From Haliclona indistincta (Eukaryota; Porifera; Demospongiae; Haplosclerida; Chalinidae): DNA of 64,000 bases. Made by a program: the position numbers and the translations under genes. The notes beneath the pieces were generated by a model that worked only from the letters and a program-made list of their open reading frames with translations, was not told the origin of the DNA and searched no databases. The DNA is taken from the NCBI GenBank assembly GCA_964017065.1, contig OZ024786.1:13445469-13509468 (forward strand), read 5' to 3'. Below are positions 42,582 to 53,289 of this stretch, piece by piece (the first letter of the stretch is position 1; each line of letters begins with the position of its first letter).

Positions 42582-45500
42582 ATGCCGTCGTGTTGCCCGT
42601 GTAATGGCAACGGAGTCTGCATAAAGTGTGCCTGTGCGCTAACGGGAAGGCGATGTACTAACTGTGCGCCACAGAAAAGATAATGTTGCTGCAACCAAGC
42701 TCTACCCGGCGACCCAAAGTCCCGTATCTCCGATCTTACTAAAAACACCGAGTCCACATCTACACATCCAGCCTCTGTCCCCGAACTCGACAACGCTAAC
42801 CCTATTAAACCAAACTCAGCCGTCACCGATCCACCGTCCAGCCGCTACGTGAACTCCGGCGACAACAACAGCAAGCCAACGCCCAAACCTCAACTAGCCA
42901 CCCAAAACAACAAACATTCTATCGGCAAACAATCTCAACACTCGACCAAAATCCCTCCACTCCCAGCACACGAGTCTATCATGGCGCCAAACTACACATG
43001 CATGGGACAGCTGCAAGGAGTTGATTTTTTACAAGTCGTAGAAGCAGCATACACTGAAGCTGTTCACTGGCGCCAAAACCTCTTCAAAATACCGCTTGGA
43101 TGAGTTGGAAAAAATTTTGTGTATGAACTAGCTCGCCTTCCCAAGAGCTATGCTGAGGCTTCAGCTCTAGAACCTGTGTCTCTTAAGGTGACGGTTACCA
43201 GTCTGAGCTAATTAATATTCACAGAATGTAAACGTCTGTAGCAGCAAAAGGAAGCATGCTATAACGTTGTGCAGACCATCATTCGATGCGCCAAAGTCAG
43301 CTGTTCTCCAAAAGCAGCTGTTCAAAGTCAGCTGTTCTCCAAAGTCAGCTGTTCTCCAGGACCTCCTCAAGGGACGTACGATGAGATATTTGCTAGAAAA
43401 TTATCCGTTCACTAGTTATGCAGTGAAATGTCCGCGAGGACGCCATAAAATCACTGCGAGTTTGGACTAATGATAGAGGGTAAAACCCATCAGGCTCTTC
43501 GACTTCTCACCAAAGAGGGACGAGGAAGCGTGCTCTAAGTCAATCAACCTCTAGACAAATCCAACCCCACAGCTGGATCAGTGTTAGACACCCTAAGATC
43601 AAAGCACTCTCCTTCACAGCCAATCCATCCTGATGCCCTCTTATAACACCCGACCAAACGGCAGCACCAAAGTCACATCCAGTTATCTTTGAGGAAATAA
43701 CTGGTCTTCCATCCAGAGAGCAGCCTTGAGATGCAATGGTTCAGCCGGCCCATCATGTCTAGAAGCTGTTGCCTGGAGACATATCTGCAATTCCTTTAAG
43801 ACCGCCTCTTCTGACCTCTGCAACGCATTGGCACTGCTAGCACGACGTCTATGCACAGAGTTTGTAGCACCTCAAGGGTTATCTGCTTTCACTGCTTGCA
43901 GGCTAATTGCACTTGACAAGTGTCCAGGTGTGAGACCAATTGGTGTTGCTGAAGTGGTACGAAGGATAATAGGCTAAACTATCTTGTCAGTGATTGGCAG
44001 TGATATCCAACAAGCAGCTGAATCTATTCTCAACTGTGCGCAGGACAAGAAGCAGGGAGTGAGGCTGCCATTCACGCAATACGAAAGGCCTACAACAAGG
44101 ACGATGCTGAAGGGGTCCTCCAGATAGACGCCTCAATTGCCTTCAACCAGCTAAACCGTCGAGTTGCTCTACACAATATACAAGAACTCTGTCCCCCCTT
44201 TGCAACTATCCTCATCAACACTTACAGAGACAATGCTCAGCTGTTCGTTGATGGCGAAACACTTTTCTCTCGCGAAGGAACAACCCAAGGAGACCCTCTA
44301 GCCATGCCTTTCTATGCGCTTGCCACCATTCCACTGAATAGTGCTTGCAAAAGTGACTTATCGAGTGAAGTATGGTTTGCCGATGATGCTACAGGCTGTG
44401 GGAACCTAACCTCTTTGCAAAGCTGGTGGGACAAGCTAAACACCTATGATCCCCAATTTGGCTACCACCCAAATGGCTGCAAGACCTGGCTAATAACCAA
44501 ACAGGCCCTAGAACAGACTGCAACTAACGTCTTCGCCAACACCAATGTACATGTGACGACTGAGGCCAGGAAACATCTTGGAGCACCTCTGGGCAGTGAG
44601 TCCTACATAAACTCTAAAGTTTCGGAGGAAGTAAAAGAATGGACAGAAGAGTTAGACACCCTCTCAGAAATCGTGCGTATACATCCCCATGTCGCATACT
44701 GTGCCTATATTCATGGTCTTAAGAGCAAATGGCTTTACTTGACACGCACTACACCCGACATCTGCGATCTGCTAGAGCCAATCGAAACCACCCTGAGGCA
44801 GAGGTTCATACCTTCTCTTACCAGCAAGCCATCACCTGGTGATCAGATGAGAGAGGTGCTGTCACTTCCTGCCAGACTTGGAGGCCTCGCTATCACAAAC
44901 CCTAAAGCAACTGCTAAAGAGGAACATCAGGCTTCACTACAGCTGACAGCTTCTTTAGTATCAAGCATTGATGAGCACAGCAACCCATTCACTTCAAACC
45001 TCGCAAGACTACAAGCAAAGTCCCACCTCCGGCAGACAAGACGTGCCAAAGAAAAACAGCGCGCAAACACCATCACTGAACAGCTCCCTGAAGTCCTAAA
45101 GCATGCAGTACTGCTAGCCAGCGAAAAAGGAGCATCCAGTTGGCCGACAGCTCTACCACTACACCAACATGGCTTTTCCCTCCACAAGAGTACGTGATTT
45201 CAGAGATGCAATTTGTCTCAGGTACGGCTGGACCCCCGACAGACTACCATCTAACTGCGTATGTGGCAAACAGTTTACTTCCGACCATGCACTCAGCTGC
45301 CCCACTGGAGGTCTCTCCACCAAGCGTCACAATGAAGTTCGTGACCTACTGGCTACTCTAATGACTAAGGTCTGCTATGATGTGGCTATTGAACCGGTTC
45401 TGCAACCCCTCACCAGTGAAACTTTCCAAAAAAAGGAGCACCACCACTGACGACAACGCTCGCCTAGACATCAGAGCAAAGAGTTTCTGGAGCAACAGTG

Positions 45501-45900
45501 AACAAAACACCTTTTCGACGTCATCATATTCAACCCAAATGTGGCATCAAAAAGGACCCAGCAATCACTACCTGCTACAGACAGCATGAGACAGCAAAGA
45601 CAAACAAGTACGAGGAGAGAGTGCTCGAGGTAGAAAAAGCCTCATTTACTCCACTGGTCTTTAACACCTCAGGAGGAACAAGCCCACTAACGACCACTTT
45701 TCTAAAACATCTGGCCTCCCTTCTAGCAGGCAAGCGTGACCTAGAGTACAGCACAGTCCTGTGCTGATTAAAAGCTAGACTAAATTTTAGCCTCTTGCGC
45801 TCTTCCATTACCAGCATCCGTGGATCCCGCTCTACAAGAGGCCACGCACGTTGGGACAACAATCCAGATTTAGTAGTCAACGAGACCAGGCTGTCATCTG
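42582..45900 (+). pseudogene. Decayed non-LTR-type reverse transcriptase with probable restriction-like endonuclease
   Basis: Fragments in several frames, in order: a cysteine-rich N-terminus (42582-42683, C..C.G.GVCIKCACALTGRRC); a proline/serine linker; RT parts from 43720 (LSAFTACRLIALDKCPGVRP) and 44304 (QGDPLAM upstream, FADDATG near 44377); a CVCGKQFTSDHALSC zinc motif (about 45255); and ARLDIRAKSFW / FDVIIFNP pieces (45450-45530) that look like a restriction-like endonuclease. At least five frame changes or stops. About 43190-43360 is an insertion (CTTAAGGTGACGG end, CAGCTGTTCTCCAAAG tandem repeats). The family is one I know from cnidarian and sponge genomes, probably R2-like; the clade is inferred. 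Confidence 0.7.
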
Positions 45901-46013
45901 ACTAAACTATATATCACTATTCAACACTGTTAAAAACTATTATTATTCACTCATCACAATTAAATCATCATAGACCAATAATCACTGTGTACTATACAAT
46001 GTTATATAATATT

Positions 46014-46620
46014 ATGCCACGCGGTAGTCGTGGCATATTTAGGGTTGGGCGGAAAACAAGATGGCGGCTACACTTAGGCTAAACGCAATAATTCACTTAT
46101 ATCTTGCTGTTGACCATATCAGGGTTTTTTAACTACCTAGGGGCTATCCTAAGAGGTAAGCGCTTACAACAAGTCTACTAATAAAGACTATAAGGCCAGG
46201 TGCTATGGGCATGACAAGATGGCGTCTCGCCTGGAGGCACTACTACGGCACTGCCATATCTTCGCCGTATGGGCGTTTCAAGCTAATCTAACGTTCTGAA
46301 GCTCTTTGCACGATTTTTGCAATTACAAAGAGACCTTCAGAAACAGAAGAAACCAGGTCTAAGGTGGTAAACCAGAGTTCACGTGGTCACCCGTTTGTTC
46401 ATCTTCTTTCTTCTTCTTCTTCTTATTCTTCAGAGAGCCTAGCGCCGTGGCTAGTGAGCTATTCAAGACAAAACCTACACAGAAACTACACTAGTGGTTG
46501 GGAGCAGTGCACTTGATATCTATTTAAGCCTAAAACACTAGCAGAAGCGAGTATTTTCAGGAAAACAGCGATTTTTGGTCCATAATCAGACTCAATTCCA
46601 TCATTCTTTTGAACTCCGTT
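46014..46620 (+). mobile_element. Composite repeat, third subfamily
   Basis: Terminal palindrome ATGCCACG..CGTGGCAT (46014-46036), then ATTTAGGGTTG, ACAAGATGGCGGCTAC (46058-46068 core), CTTCTTT tract (46400-46430), CCTAGCGCCG, AGTGCACTTG and AACACTAGCAGAAGCGAGTA, the last also found near 39128-39150. Right end unclear. Confidence 0.7.
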
Positions 46621-47140
46621 ACTAGGTTACGCCTACTCGCGTACGCCCGTGTATGTAATTATTCTAATACAAGCGCACCTTAGTACAAATTGCTTGGAAT
46701 GCGAGTGCTGCTGCCACTAGCAGTGTTCACAGCAGACAATGAGCAAATTGTCACTGTTACACCGGATTTGTCTGTTCAGGCTATAAGAATGCTAGCTTAA
46801 GCTTAGCTAATGTTGCATGGTAGTGGTACGTGTTGCATGCAGTGCAGAGTCGATTGAGTGCATAGTGCGGAGCTGCCCGGCACTTAGTTCTCTAAGTCAT
46901 TAATAAAAAATAAAAGAAACAAGTAATAAAAACATTTTAACCAAAAATGGAAGAGATTTAGGGCTGGTAAATTTATCGAAAAAGTTCGGAAACAAGATTT
47001 TGAAATGAAAAGGATTGTAACAATAGCAGTGTAATGCTACCTCCCTAAATTAACTGCTTTCGATAGTTGTGGTTAATTTAATAGGGAGGTAGCATTACAC
47101 TGCTATTGTTACAATCCTTTTCATTTCAAAATCTTGTTTC

Positions 47141-47259
47141 TGTAGCGTGCAACAAAAATAGCTCTGTTCTTATTTTACATACATGCACTCTTTATAGTGA
47201 TACAAGACAGGAAGTGAATAGTTAGTCTCTGAGTTAGTGCTACTTTATTGTTCGTCACA
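47141..47259 (-). repeat. 3' LTR of the Ty3/gypsy element (119 bp)
   Basis: TGTAGCGTGC..GTTCGTCACA on the + strand (TGTGACG..CTACA in element sense, so TG..CA ends). By eye it is identical over all 119 bases to the copy at 51941-52059. A purine-rich tract AAGGAGGGGAGCAG abuts it (47260-47273). 119 bp is very short for an LTR. Confidence 0.95.
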
Positions 47260-47273
47260 CTGCTCCCCTCCTT
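47260..47273 (-). other. Polypurine tract
   Basis: AAGGAGGGGAGCAG in element sense, directly upstream of the 3' LTR; the expected plus-strand primer site. Confidence 0.8.
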
Positions 47274-47300
47274 AAAAAAATATTGTGTCCACACAATTCA

Positions 47301-49796
47301 TCAATGTTTGACAAACGGTCCAAAATCTCTTAGTTTTCGTACTCTAGTAGACCTTCGAACTGGAGCTGGAGGAAGTGCAGGTAAGATATTTGGAACAAAC
47401 TCTTCACCGGAATCCGTATCATCACGTGAGTCCTCTTCAGAGTTTCTATTCGTGTCTTCTGAATCGCTTGGATCAGTATCTTCACATGATTCGAAGTCAT
47501 CGGATGACGATGATGATGCTCCTGATGAAGAGGTATCGTGCTCTGACTCTTCCTCTGAGTGGTGATTGAATGGAAATATAACTGTATCTGGTACTTCTTC
47601 TGCTGGAGCTGGAGCAGCAGGAGTAGATCTTTCTTTGAATGGCTTAAGTCTGTCAAAATGTACGACAAGGCGTCGTCGAGGAGGTTCGATGCTTGTGATT
47701 CTGTAATGGGAATCACTCAAGACCTTGACAATCTTAAATGGACCTCTCCATGGACGGTGAAATTTATGTGCTTGTCCCCGTGGTACAGCAGGATGATGTA
47801 ACCAAACAAGATCATCCAGTTTAAAAGGATTGCCATATGCCCTCTGATCATATAAATCTTTTTGCCGGTGTTGTTGTGCCCGAGTATGCTCACGAGTATG
47901 ATGATATGCTTTCTCTAACCTCTCTCTCAACCTGAGTGCATACTGATTAGTGTTGGGAGAAGTATCAGTCTCTGGCAATCCAAACATGAGATCCACTGGC
48001 AAACGTAACTCTCGTCCAAACATCAGACTGTAGGGCGAGGCTCCAGTTGTTTCATGTTGACTCGATCGATATGCCATCATTAGCATGGGGAGCTTAACAT
48101 CCCAGTGAGTCTCATCTTCCACTGCTGCGAGGCTTAGCATTGTCAACAGAGTCCTGTTGAATCGCTCGATCATGCCATCAGATTGGGGATGATAAGGTGT
48201 AGTCCTAGTTTTTTTTATCCCCAAGAGCTCACAGGTTTGCTTGAGTAAACAAGACTCGAAATTACGGCCTTGATCTGTATGGAGATATTGAGGTGAACCA
48301 AAACGACACACAAATTGGTTAACAAAAATATGAGCAACAGTTTGAGCCTCCATATTTGGCATGGGGAAAGCCTCTGTCCATTTGGTAAAATAATCACCAA
48401 TGACCAATATGTATTTATTACCAGCCTGTGTCATAGGTAAAGGTCCCAAGATATCCATAGCTACTCGTTGCAGAGGTACCCCTACTTGCTCTATTTGCAT
48501 TTGTGCTCGTGGTTTCTTGGAAGGACTCTTTCTGGAGATACACAATGGACAACAACGGCACCAATCTTCGACATCTCGTCGCTGACCAGTCCAATAAAAT
48601 CTCTGTCGGACTTTTTCCAAAGTCTTGGTCACTCCAAGATGACCCCCAGTGGTTGAGTCATGTAGCTCCTCCAAAACAACAGGAACAAGAGTTGCCGGAA
48701 GGACCAATTGAAGTCTCTTGCATGCTCCTCCATGTGGAACATCCTCCCACTGACGATAAAGTAAGTCGTCTCTGAGGACAAGTTGTTGTCTTTGCGACCA
48801 AAGGGTTTGAAGACGATGGCTAACATGTCTTGGAAACTGAGAAGGGAGACTATCAGTTTTCAACCAAGTGATCATCTGTGACAGATCGGGATCAGCCTGC
48901 TGTTGTTGCAATAGATCTACTGTCGGAAACCAATTACTTGGTACAATCATTGCCACCGCAGGCTGATCTTGAAACAAGGAGTCACCTTCACCGCATTGAG
49001 AGCAAGGTCTTCGGGATAAAGCATCTGCATTTCCATGTTTTTGCCCAGCACGATGGCTGACAGTAAAATCAAATCTTGAGAGTAGCTCTAACCATCGTGC
49101 CACTTGACCCTCAGGCTCTTTAAATGACTGTAACCACTTGAGAGCATGATGATCTGTACGAGCAAGAAAAGAGCGACCAAGAAGATAACACTGAAAATAT
49201 TGAGCACCCCAGACTAATGCCAGCATTTCTCTTCTGGTTGCGCAGTATCGTCGCTCAGATTTTGTAAGCCGCCGACTTGCATATGCCACAGGTCTCTCTA
49301 TCCCGTTATCGCACTGAGATAGTACTGCACCCAATCCTTCACCGCTAGCGTCACAATCCAAGATAAAATTTTGATTAAAATCAGGAAAGGCTAGTACAGG
49401 TGATGAGGTAAGTTTGTCCCTTAAATCTTGAAATGCTGTTTCACATTTTTCTGTCCACAACCATTCTTTATTCTTCTCTGTGAGGGTATATAGAGGTGCA
49501 GCAATCATGGCAAAATTTTTAACAAACCTCCTATAGTACGAGGCAAAACCGAGGAACTGTCGAAGTTCTTTCGTATTGCAAGGTGTCGGCCATGTTGTGA
49601 CAGTCAGGGTCTTCTCTGGGTCTGTCTCCACTCCACGATCACTGACGACGTGGCCAAGGTATTTGACACTTGTTCGAAGCAACTTGCATTTACTCGGCTT
49701 CAACTTCAGACCTGCATCTCGAAGTCGTTGAAAAACCTCTGCAAGCCGCAAAAAATGGTCTTCCACTGTTCTGCTGAAGATGATTATATCATCCAA
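47301..49796 (-). CDS. Ty3/gypsy pol, 3' part: end of RT, RNase H, integrase
   Basis: The frame opens inside the RT catalytic motif (LDDIIIF) and continues through the RT thumb, RNase H (FILDCDASGEGLGAVLSQ, RTDHHALKWL), the integrase zinc-binding HHCC region (HLGVTKTLEKVRQRFYW..CRCCPLC), and the integrase core with MDILGPLP, TDQGRNFE and the glutamate in SDGMIERFNR. It then runs through a GPY-like region into an acidic serine-rich tail (EEESEHDTSSSG..). No chromodomain seen. It overlaps the upstream frame by 13 bases in another phase. Residues normally found between FKVMP and the catalytic motif are missing, so the RT palm is broken at this junction. Confidence 0.85.
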   Translation of the reverse strand: MDDIIIFSRTVEDHFLRLAEVFQRLRDAGLKLKPSKCKLLRTSVKYLGHVVSDRGVETDPEKTLTVTTWPTPCNTKELRQFLGFASYYRRFVKNFAMIAAPLYTLTEKNKEWLWTEKCETAFQDLRDKLTSSPVLAFPDFNQNFILDCDASGEGLGAVLSQCDNGIERPVAYASRRLTKSERRYCATRREMLALVWGAQYFQCYLLGRSFLARTDHHALKWLQSFKEPEGQVARWLELLSRFDFTVSHRAGQKHGNADALSRRPCSQCGEGDSLFQDQPAVAMIVPSNWFPTVDLLQQQQADPDLSQMITWLKTDSLPSQFPRHVSHRLQTLWSQRQQLVLRDDLLYRQWEDVPHGGACKRLQLVLPATLVPVVLEELHDSTTGGHLGVTKTLEKVRQRFYWTGQRRDVEDWCRCCPLCISRKSPSKKPRAQMQIEQVGVPLQRVAMDILGPLPMTQAGNKYILVIGDYFTKWTEAFPMPNMEAQTVAHIFVNQFVCRFGSPQYLHTDQGRNFESCLLKQTCELLGIKKTRTTPYHPQSDGMIERFNRTLLTMLSLAAVEDETHWDVKLPMLMMAYRSSQHETTGASPYSLMFGRELRLPVDLMFGLPETDTSPNTNQYALRLRERLEKAYHHTREHTRAQQHRQKDLYDQRAYGNPFKLDDLVWLHHPAVPRGQAHKFHRPWRGPFKIVKVLSDSHYRITSIEPPRRRLVVHFDRLKPFKERSTPAAPAPAEEVPDTVIFPFNHHSEEESEHDTSSSGASSSSSDDFESCEDTDPSDSEDTNRNSEEDSRDDTDSGEEFVPNILPALPPAPVRRSTRVRKLRDFGPFVKH

Positions 49797-51915
49797 GTAG
49801 AAGGCATAACTTTGAACTGAAAGAGCCCTCTGTAAGTAGAGAAAGCAGTTTTCTCCTTGTCTGCCTCTTCCATTTCCACCTGCCAGTAACCACTTGTCAG
49901 ATCAAGTGTAGAAAACCAACGAGAACCAGATAGAGCATCGAGAGTATCGTCAATTCTTGGAATTGGATGAGCATCTTTGATGGTGAGATCGTTGACTTTC
50001 CTGAAATCGACACAGAAACGTGAGGAACCATCTTTTTTAGTGACGAGAACTATCGGAGATGACCAAGGACCACAGGCTGGCTCAATGACTCCTTGAGACA
50101 GCATGTCATCTAGCATCTTGTCCACCTCTTCTCGCTTATGATAAGGAAGTCTTCTCAATGGTTGTCTGACTGGAGCAGAGTTGCCTGTGTTAACTTTGTG
50201 CTTCAGTAACTTTGTACGCCCAAGGTCTCCTGGCCCTGTTGATATGACATCAATGTGATCGCTGAGTAAATTGTGTAGTTTAGATCGTTGTGATGTTGAC
50301 AATCCATCAACGTCTGCCTCCATCTGTTGCAAAGCAGCCTCTTTCTCCATACTTGGTAGATGGATAGTTTCTGTAGACTTCTGCGGAGACAAGGCAAGAA
50401 CTTCGGTCGACTGTAGTACTTGCAGATTTCCAAGTTTTTCTCCTTTATGAAAAGTGGCTTGTGAAGGATTTGGATTCAAAATACACACGACACTCTTCAT
50501 AGATCTGTCTATAGTGGAAAGAGAATGAGCAGCTAAAACACCATGATTCTCAAGGAACTTGGGTTCTGGAATCAGCATACCTATCTGTTCAGAGGTAACA
50601 GGTCCATCTCCAGATGACAAGCATACACGGACTTGTTGTTGATGTTGTGCAGGGACTTGTGTGGGTTCAGCCACGAATACACAACAGTTACAAGAGGACT
50701 CTGTTTGTTGAAGAGGGACAGTCTGCTGTCCTATGGAGAGACACATAGTCTGCAAGTTAACAATACAGCCATGTTCAGTAAGGAAATCTGCTCCTAATAG
50801 GCACCCCTGAGTTAGCTCTCTGGCTACCAGTACTTGGTGATCAATTTTAAATTCTCCCAAAGTAATAGTAACCCTCGTTTGACCCAATAACCTCAGCTCC
50901 TCTCCATTAGCAGCAACCACTGGCCGGTGAAGAGCCTCTATTGGAGGGCTTCCTGCTCCCTTCCAGACCTCTTCACGAAGGATAGTGACAGCTGAACCAG
51001 TGTCCACTAACATGCGGGTCACCCTTGATCCGACCAGCCCTTGAACTGCAAGTGTGGATTCTACTGCTGAGTTTCCCAGTCCACGGTGCTTTGGTTGACG
51101 TGTTGGTGGTTGTATTTGCTGTTGTTGAGGGCAGTTTCGTCTGACATGTCCACGTTGATGACATGACCAACAAACAGGTCCTTGTTGACCTTGTTGAAAT
51201 TGACCTCGGTATCGACCTTGATATTGTGGACGTCGTCCACGAGTTGGTGTAGCCTGCAAGCGAGCAACTGCTTCAGTTAGTTGCTTAACCTGATGACTTA
51301 GCTCCTGAAACTGCCCAGTCGGAGGAGTTTGAAGAACATTGACCTCGTTTTCTTTCACGGTAGCAGTTCGCATACGCTTCTGTGCTGTTTGTACGGCTTC
51401 CGTTGCTTGAGCTAGCTCCAGAGCCCCTGCGAAGTCTTTCGGTTTGTCTTTCATGAGGACAAGCTGCGTGGTAGAAGAGTGTATCCCTTGAATAAATTGG
51501 TTCCTTGCCAACTCCAGCCGCTGTTTAGGCTCCCAGTCAGGGTAAGCTCTATCCACCAGCATGCGCAACTGTCCGGCGAATTCAGCCAAACTCTCCTCAG
51601 GTTTCTGACGCCGCGACTGTAGCTTGAACTGCCATTCGGTTTCAGTTCCCGTTGGACTGAACTGCTGCTGTAGCGCTTTCTTGATGTCTTCATAAGCAGT
51701 AGCTGCGCTCACCAGCCCCAACTGACTAACCACTCGAAATGGCTCGTCCTCTAACAGCGACAGTAGCTCGCTCGACTGTTTTTCTGCGGGAAGACCAGCT
51801 TCCAAAATATAGAGCTCGAATCTCTGTGTCCACAGGTGAAAGTCTGAAGTAGTGCTGAACTTGGCCGGTGGTCGGGCACTGAACGGACGCGGAGCAGGAG
51901 GGTCTCCATCCACCA
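49784..51915 (-). CDS. Ty3/gypsy gag, protease and N-terminal RT
   Basis: Start chosen at ATG 51915 (MVDGDPPAPRPFSARPPAKF); the frame is open further upstream only because it runs through the LTR. Gag core with LWTQRFELYI, then a CCHC knuckle CWSCHQRGHVRRNC, protease MLVDTGSAVTIL (DTGS active site), RT motifs (GPWSSPIVLVTKKDGSSRFC, LDLTSGYWQVEM, TAFSTYRGLFQFKVMP). It ends after five out-of-frame residues at 49784, where the deletion described for the pol frame begins. Confidence 0.88.
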
Positions 51916-51924
51916 TAGTGAATC

Positions 51925-51940
51925 CCACTTCTGACACCAG
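51925..51940 (-). other. Primer-binding-site region
   Basis: In element sense the LTR is followed at once by C and then TGGTGTCAGAAGTGGG. TGG complements the CCA end of a tRNA; which tRNA cannot be told by eye. Confidence 0.6.
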
Positions 51941-52059
51941 TGTAGCGTGCAACAAAAATAGCTCTGTTCTTATTTTACATACATGCACTCTTTATAGTGA
52001 TACAAGACAGGAAGTGAATAGTTAGTCTCTGAGTTAGTGCTACTTTATTGTTCGTCACA
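51941..52059 (-). repeat. 5' LTR of the Ty3/gypsy element (119 bp)
   Basis: Identical to 47141-47259. It contains TATAAAG-like and AATAAAG-like motifs in element sense (CACTATAAAGAGTGC; ACAATAAAGTAGC), candidates for promoter and polyadenylation signals. Confidence 0.95.
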
Positions 52060-52159
52060 TTTCCATACTTTTTCGAAAAATTGACCAGCCCTAAATCTCT
52101 TCCATTTTTGGTTAAAATGTTTTATTACTTGTAATAATTATTTTAATCAGTAAAAAAGT

Positions 52160-52590
52160 GTCTCAACTACAGTGACGCTGGTACTAGTGTCTCTACTACA
52201 GTGATGCTGGTACTAGTGTCTCTACTACAGTGATGCTGGTACTAGCGTCTCTCCTACAGTGATGCTGGTACTAGTGTCTCTACTGCAGTGACACTGGTAC
52301 TAGTGTCTCTACAACAGTAATGCTGGTACTAGTGTCTCTAGTACAGTGCTGCTGGTACTAGTGTCATTACTACAGTAAGGCTGGTACTACCGTAAACCTG
52401 GAAATTTTCAGCATCAAAATATTTTCGACTTTCGTCCTTGCGATGAAAATTAAATATGCAAAATTTTACGCGCATAGGATTAATCAATACGCACTATTTG
52501 TGCACCAAAGCTAATGGCCAAAATTTGATAGAACAAAATTTGGATACGCGAAAATTCCAGATCTACGGTAGTATCACTACAGTCACTGAG
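52160..52590. repeat. Minisatellite, ~29-bp unit (~8 copies), split by a MITE
   Basis: Units of the type CTGGTACTAGTGTCTCTACT run to 52387 and resume after 52570. A related 1.5 units lies at 42443-42485. Confidence 0.9.
52390..52568. mobile_element. Short MITE with TA duplication inside the minisatellite
   Basis: CCGTAAACCTGGAAATTTTC and GCGAAAATTCCAGATCTACGG are inverted ends flanked by TA. Removing the element and one TA restores a minisatellite unit. 179 bp, AT-rich. Confidence 0.75.
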
Positions 52591-52678
52591 AGGTAAGATA
52601 TTGTATATTTTTCATCTACAGTGGTGACCCAGGCAAGACCAAATAAGAAAACGCAATTGCTTTCCAGGACACTGGAAT

Positions 52679-53255
52679 AGTCAGACCAGGAGCGCATAAT
52701 GAGTTTGAGCGCGGTAAGAGAGCAGGAGCGTGATCACGACACTCCCACACACTTGATTAAAAATCGCACCTCTACACATGATGGCCGTGTTTCTAAAGAT
52801 AGACTTGTGATGGCCGACGGTATGCGTACGTATACAGTTTCGTATTAGATGGAACTTGGCAGTTAAAGGCTCGTTGAGGTAAGAAACAGCTCGTAGAAGC
52901 TTTCTAAATCCACGTCAACGTACAGACGATCTCCACGTGCTCGTATACCAGCTGTAGAAAAACAGCATGACGGTCCACCATCACAGATTTGACTCGTTTC
53001 TTGCTTTACCAGTATCTACTGAAGCTAGAAGACAAGCATGATTGTCCTGGGATAGTGGAAAGCTGCTTCATACCTTCTAGAAGGCCAGTTCCATCCAATA
53101 CGAAACTGTACGTACGCGCACCGTCGGTCATCACAAGTCTATCTTTAGAAACACGGCCATCATGTATGGAGGTGCGATTTTTAATCAAGTGCGTGGGAGT
53201 GTCACGCTCCTGCTCTCTTACCGCGCTCAAACTCATTATGCGCTCCTGGTCAGAC
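52679..53255. repeat. Inverted repeat with coding-like arms (~190 bp)
   Basis: Arms 52683-52860 and 53070-53253 are inverted copies (GACCAGGAGCGCATAATGAG in each). Both arms carry an ATG frame with the same start, MSLSAVREQERD..THLIKNRTS.HDGRVSKDRL. The minus-strand arm stays open for 76 codons (53236-53006) while the + arm stops after about 50. Function unknown; possibly an exon fragment caught in a foldback. Confidence 0.65.
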
Positions 53256-53289
53256 TTGCACTACATGTATATGTAGCACATGCATATAA

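Larger units (their letters stand above)
47141..52059 (-). mobile_element. Ty3/gypsy LTR retrotransposon, young but internally deleted
   Basis: Two identical 119-bp LTRs, a primer-binding-site region, a polypurine tract, gag-protease-RT and RNase H-integrase frames, and a 4-bp duplication TTTC (47137-47140 and 52060-52063). The inverted-repeat host gives the empty site and confirms the duplication. Identical LTRs imply recent insertion; the RT deletion means it would have needed help from an intact relative, or that it was damaged afterwards. Confidence 0.93.
46905..52150. mobile_element. Foldback element interrupted by a Ty3/gypsy insertion
   Basis: The left part 46905-47140 and right part 52060-52150 are inverted matches (AACCAAAAATGGAAGAGATT at 46941 and its complement at 52093). 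The left part holds an inner palindrome (CAAGATTTTGAAATGAAAAG and complement). The retroelement between them carries a TTTC duplication. Confidence 0.85.
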
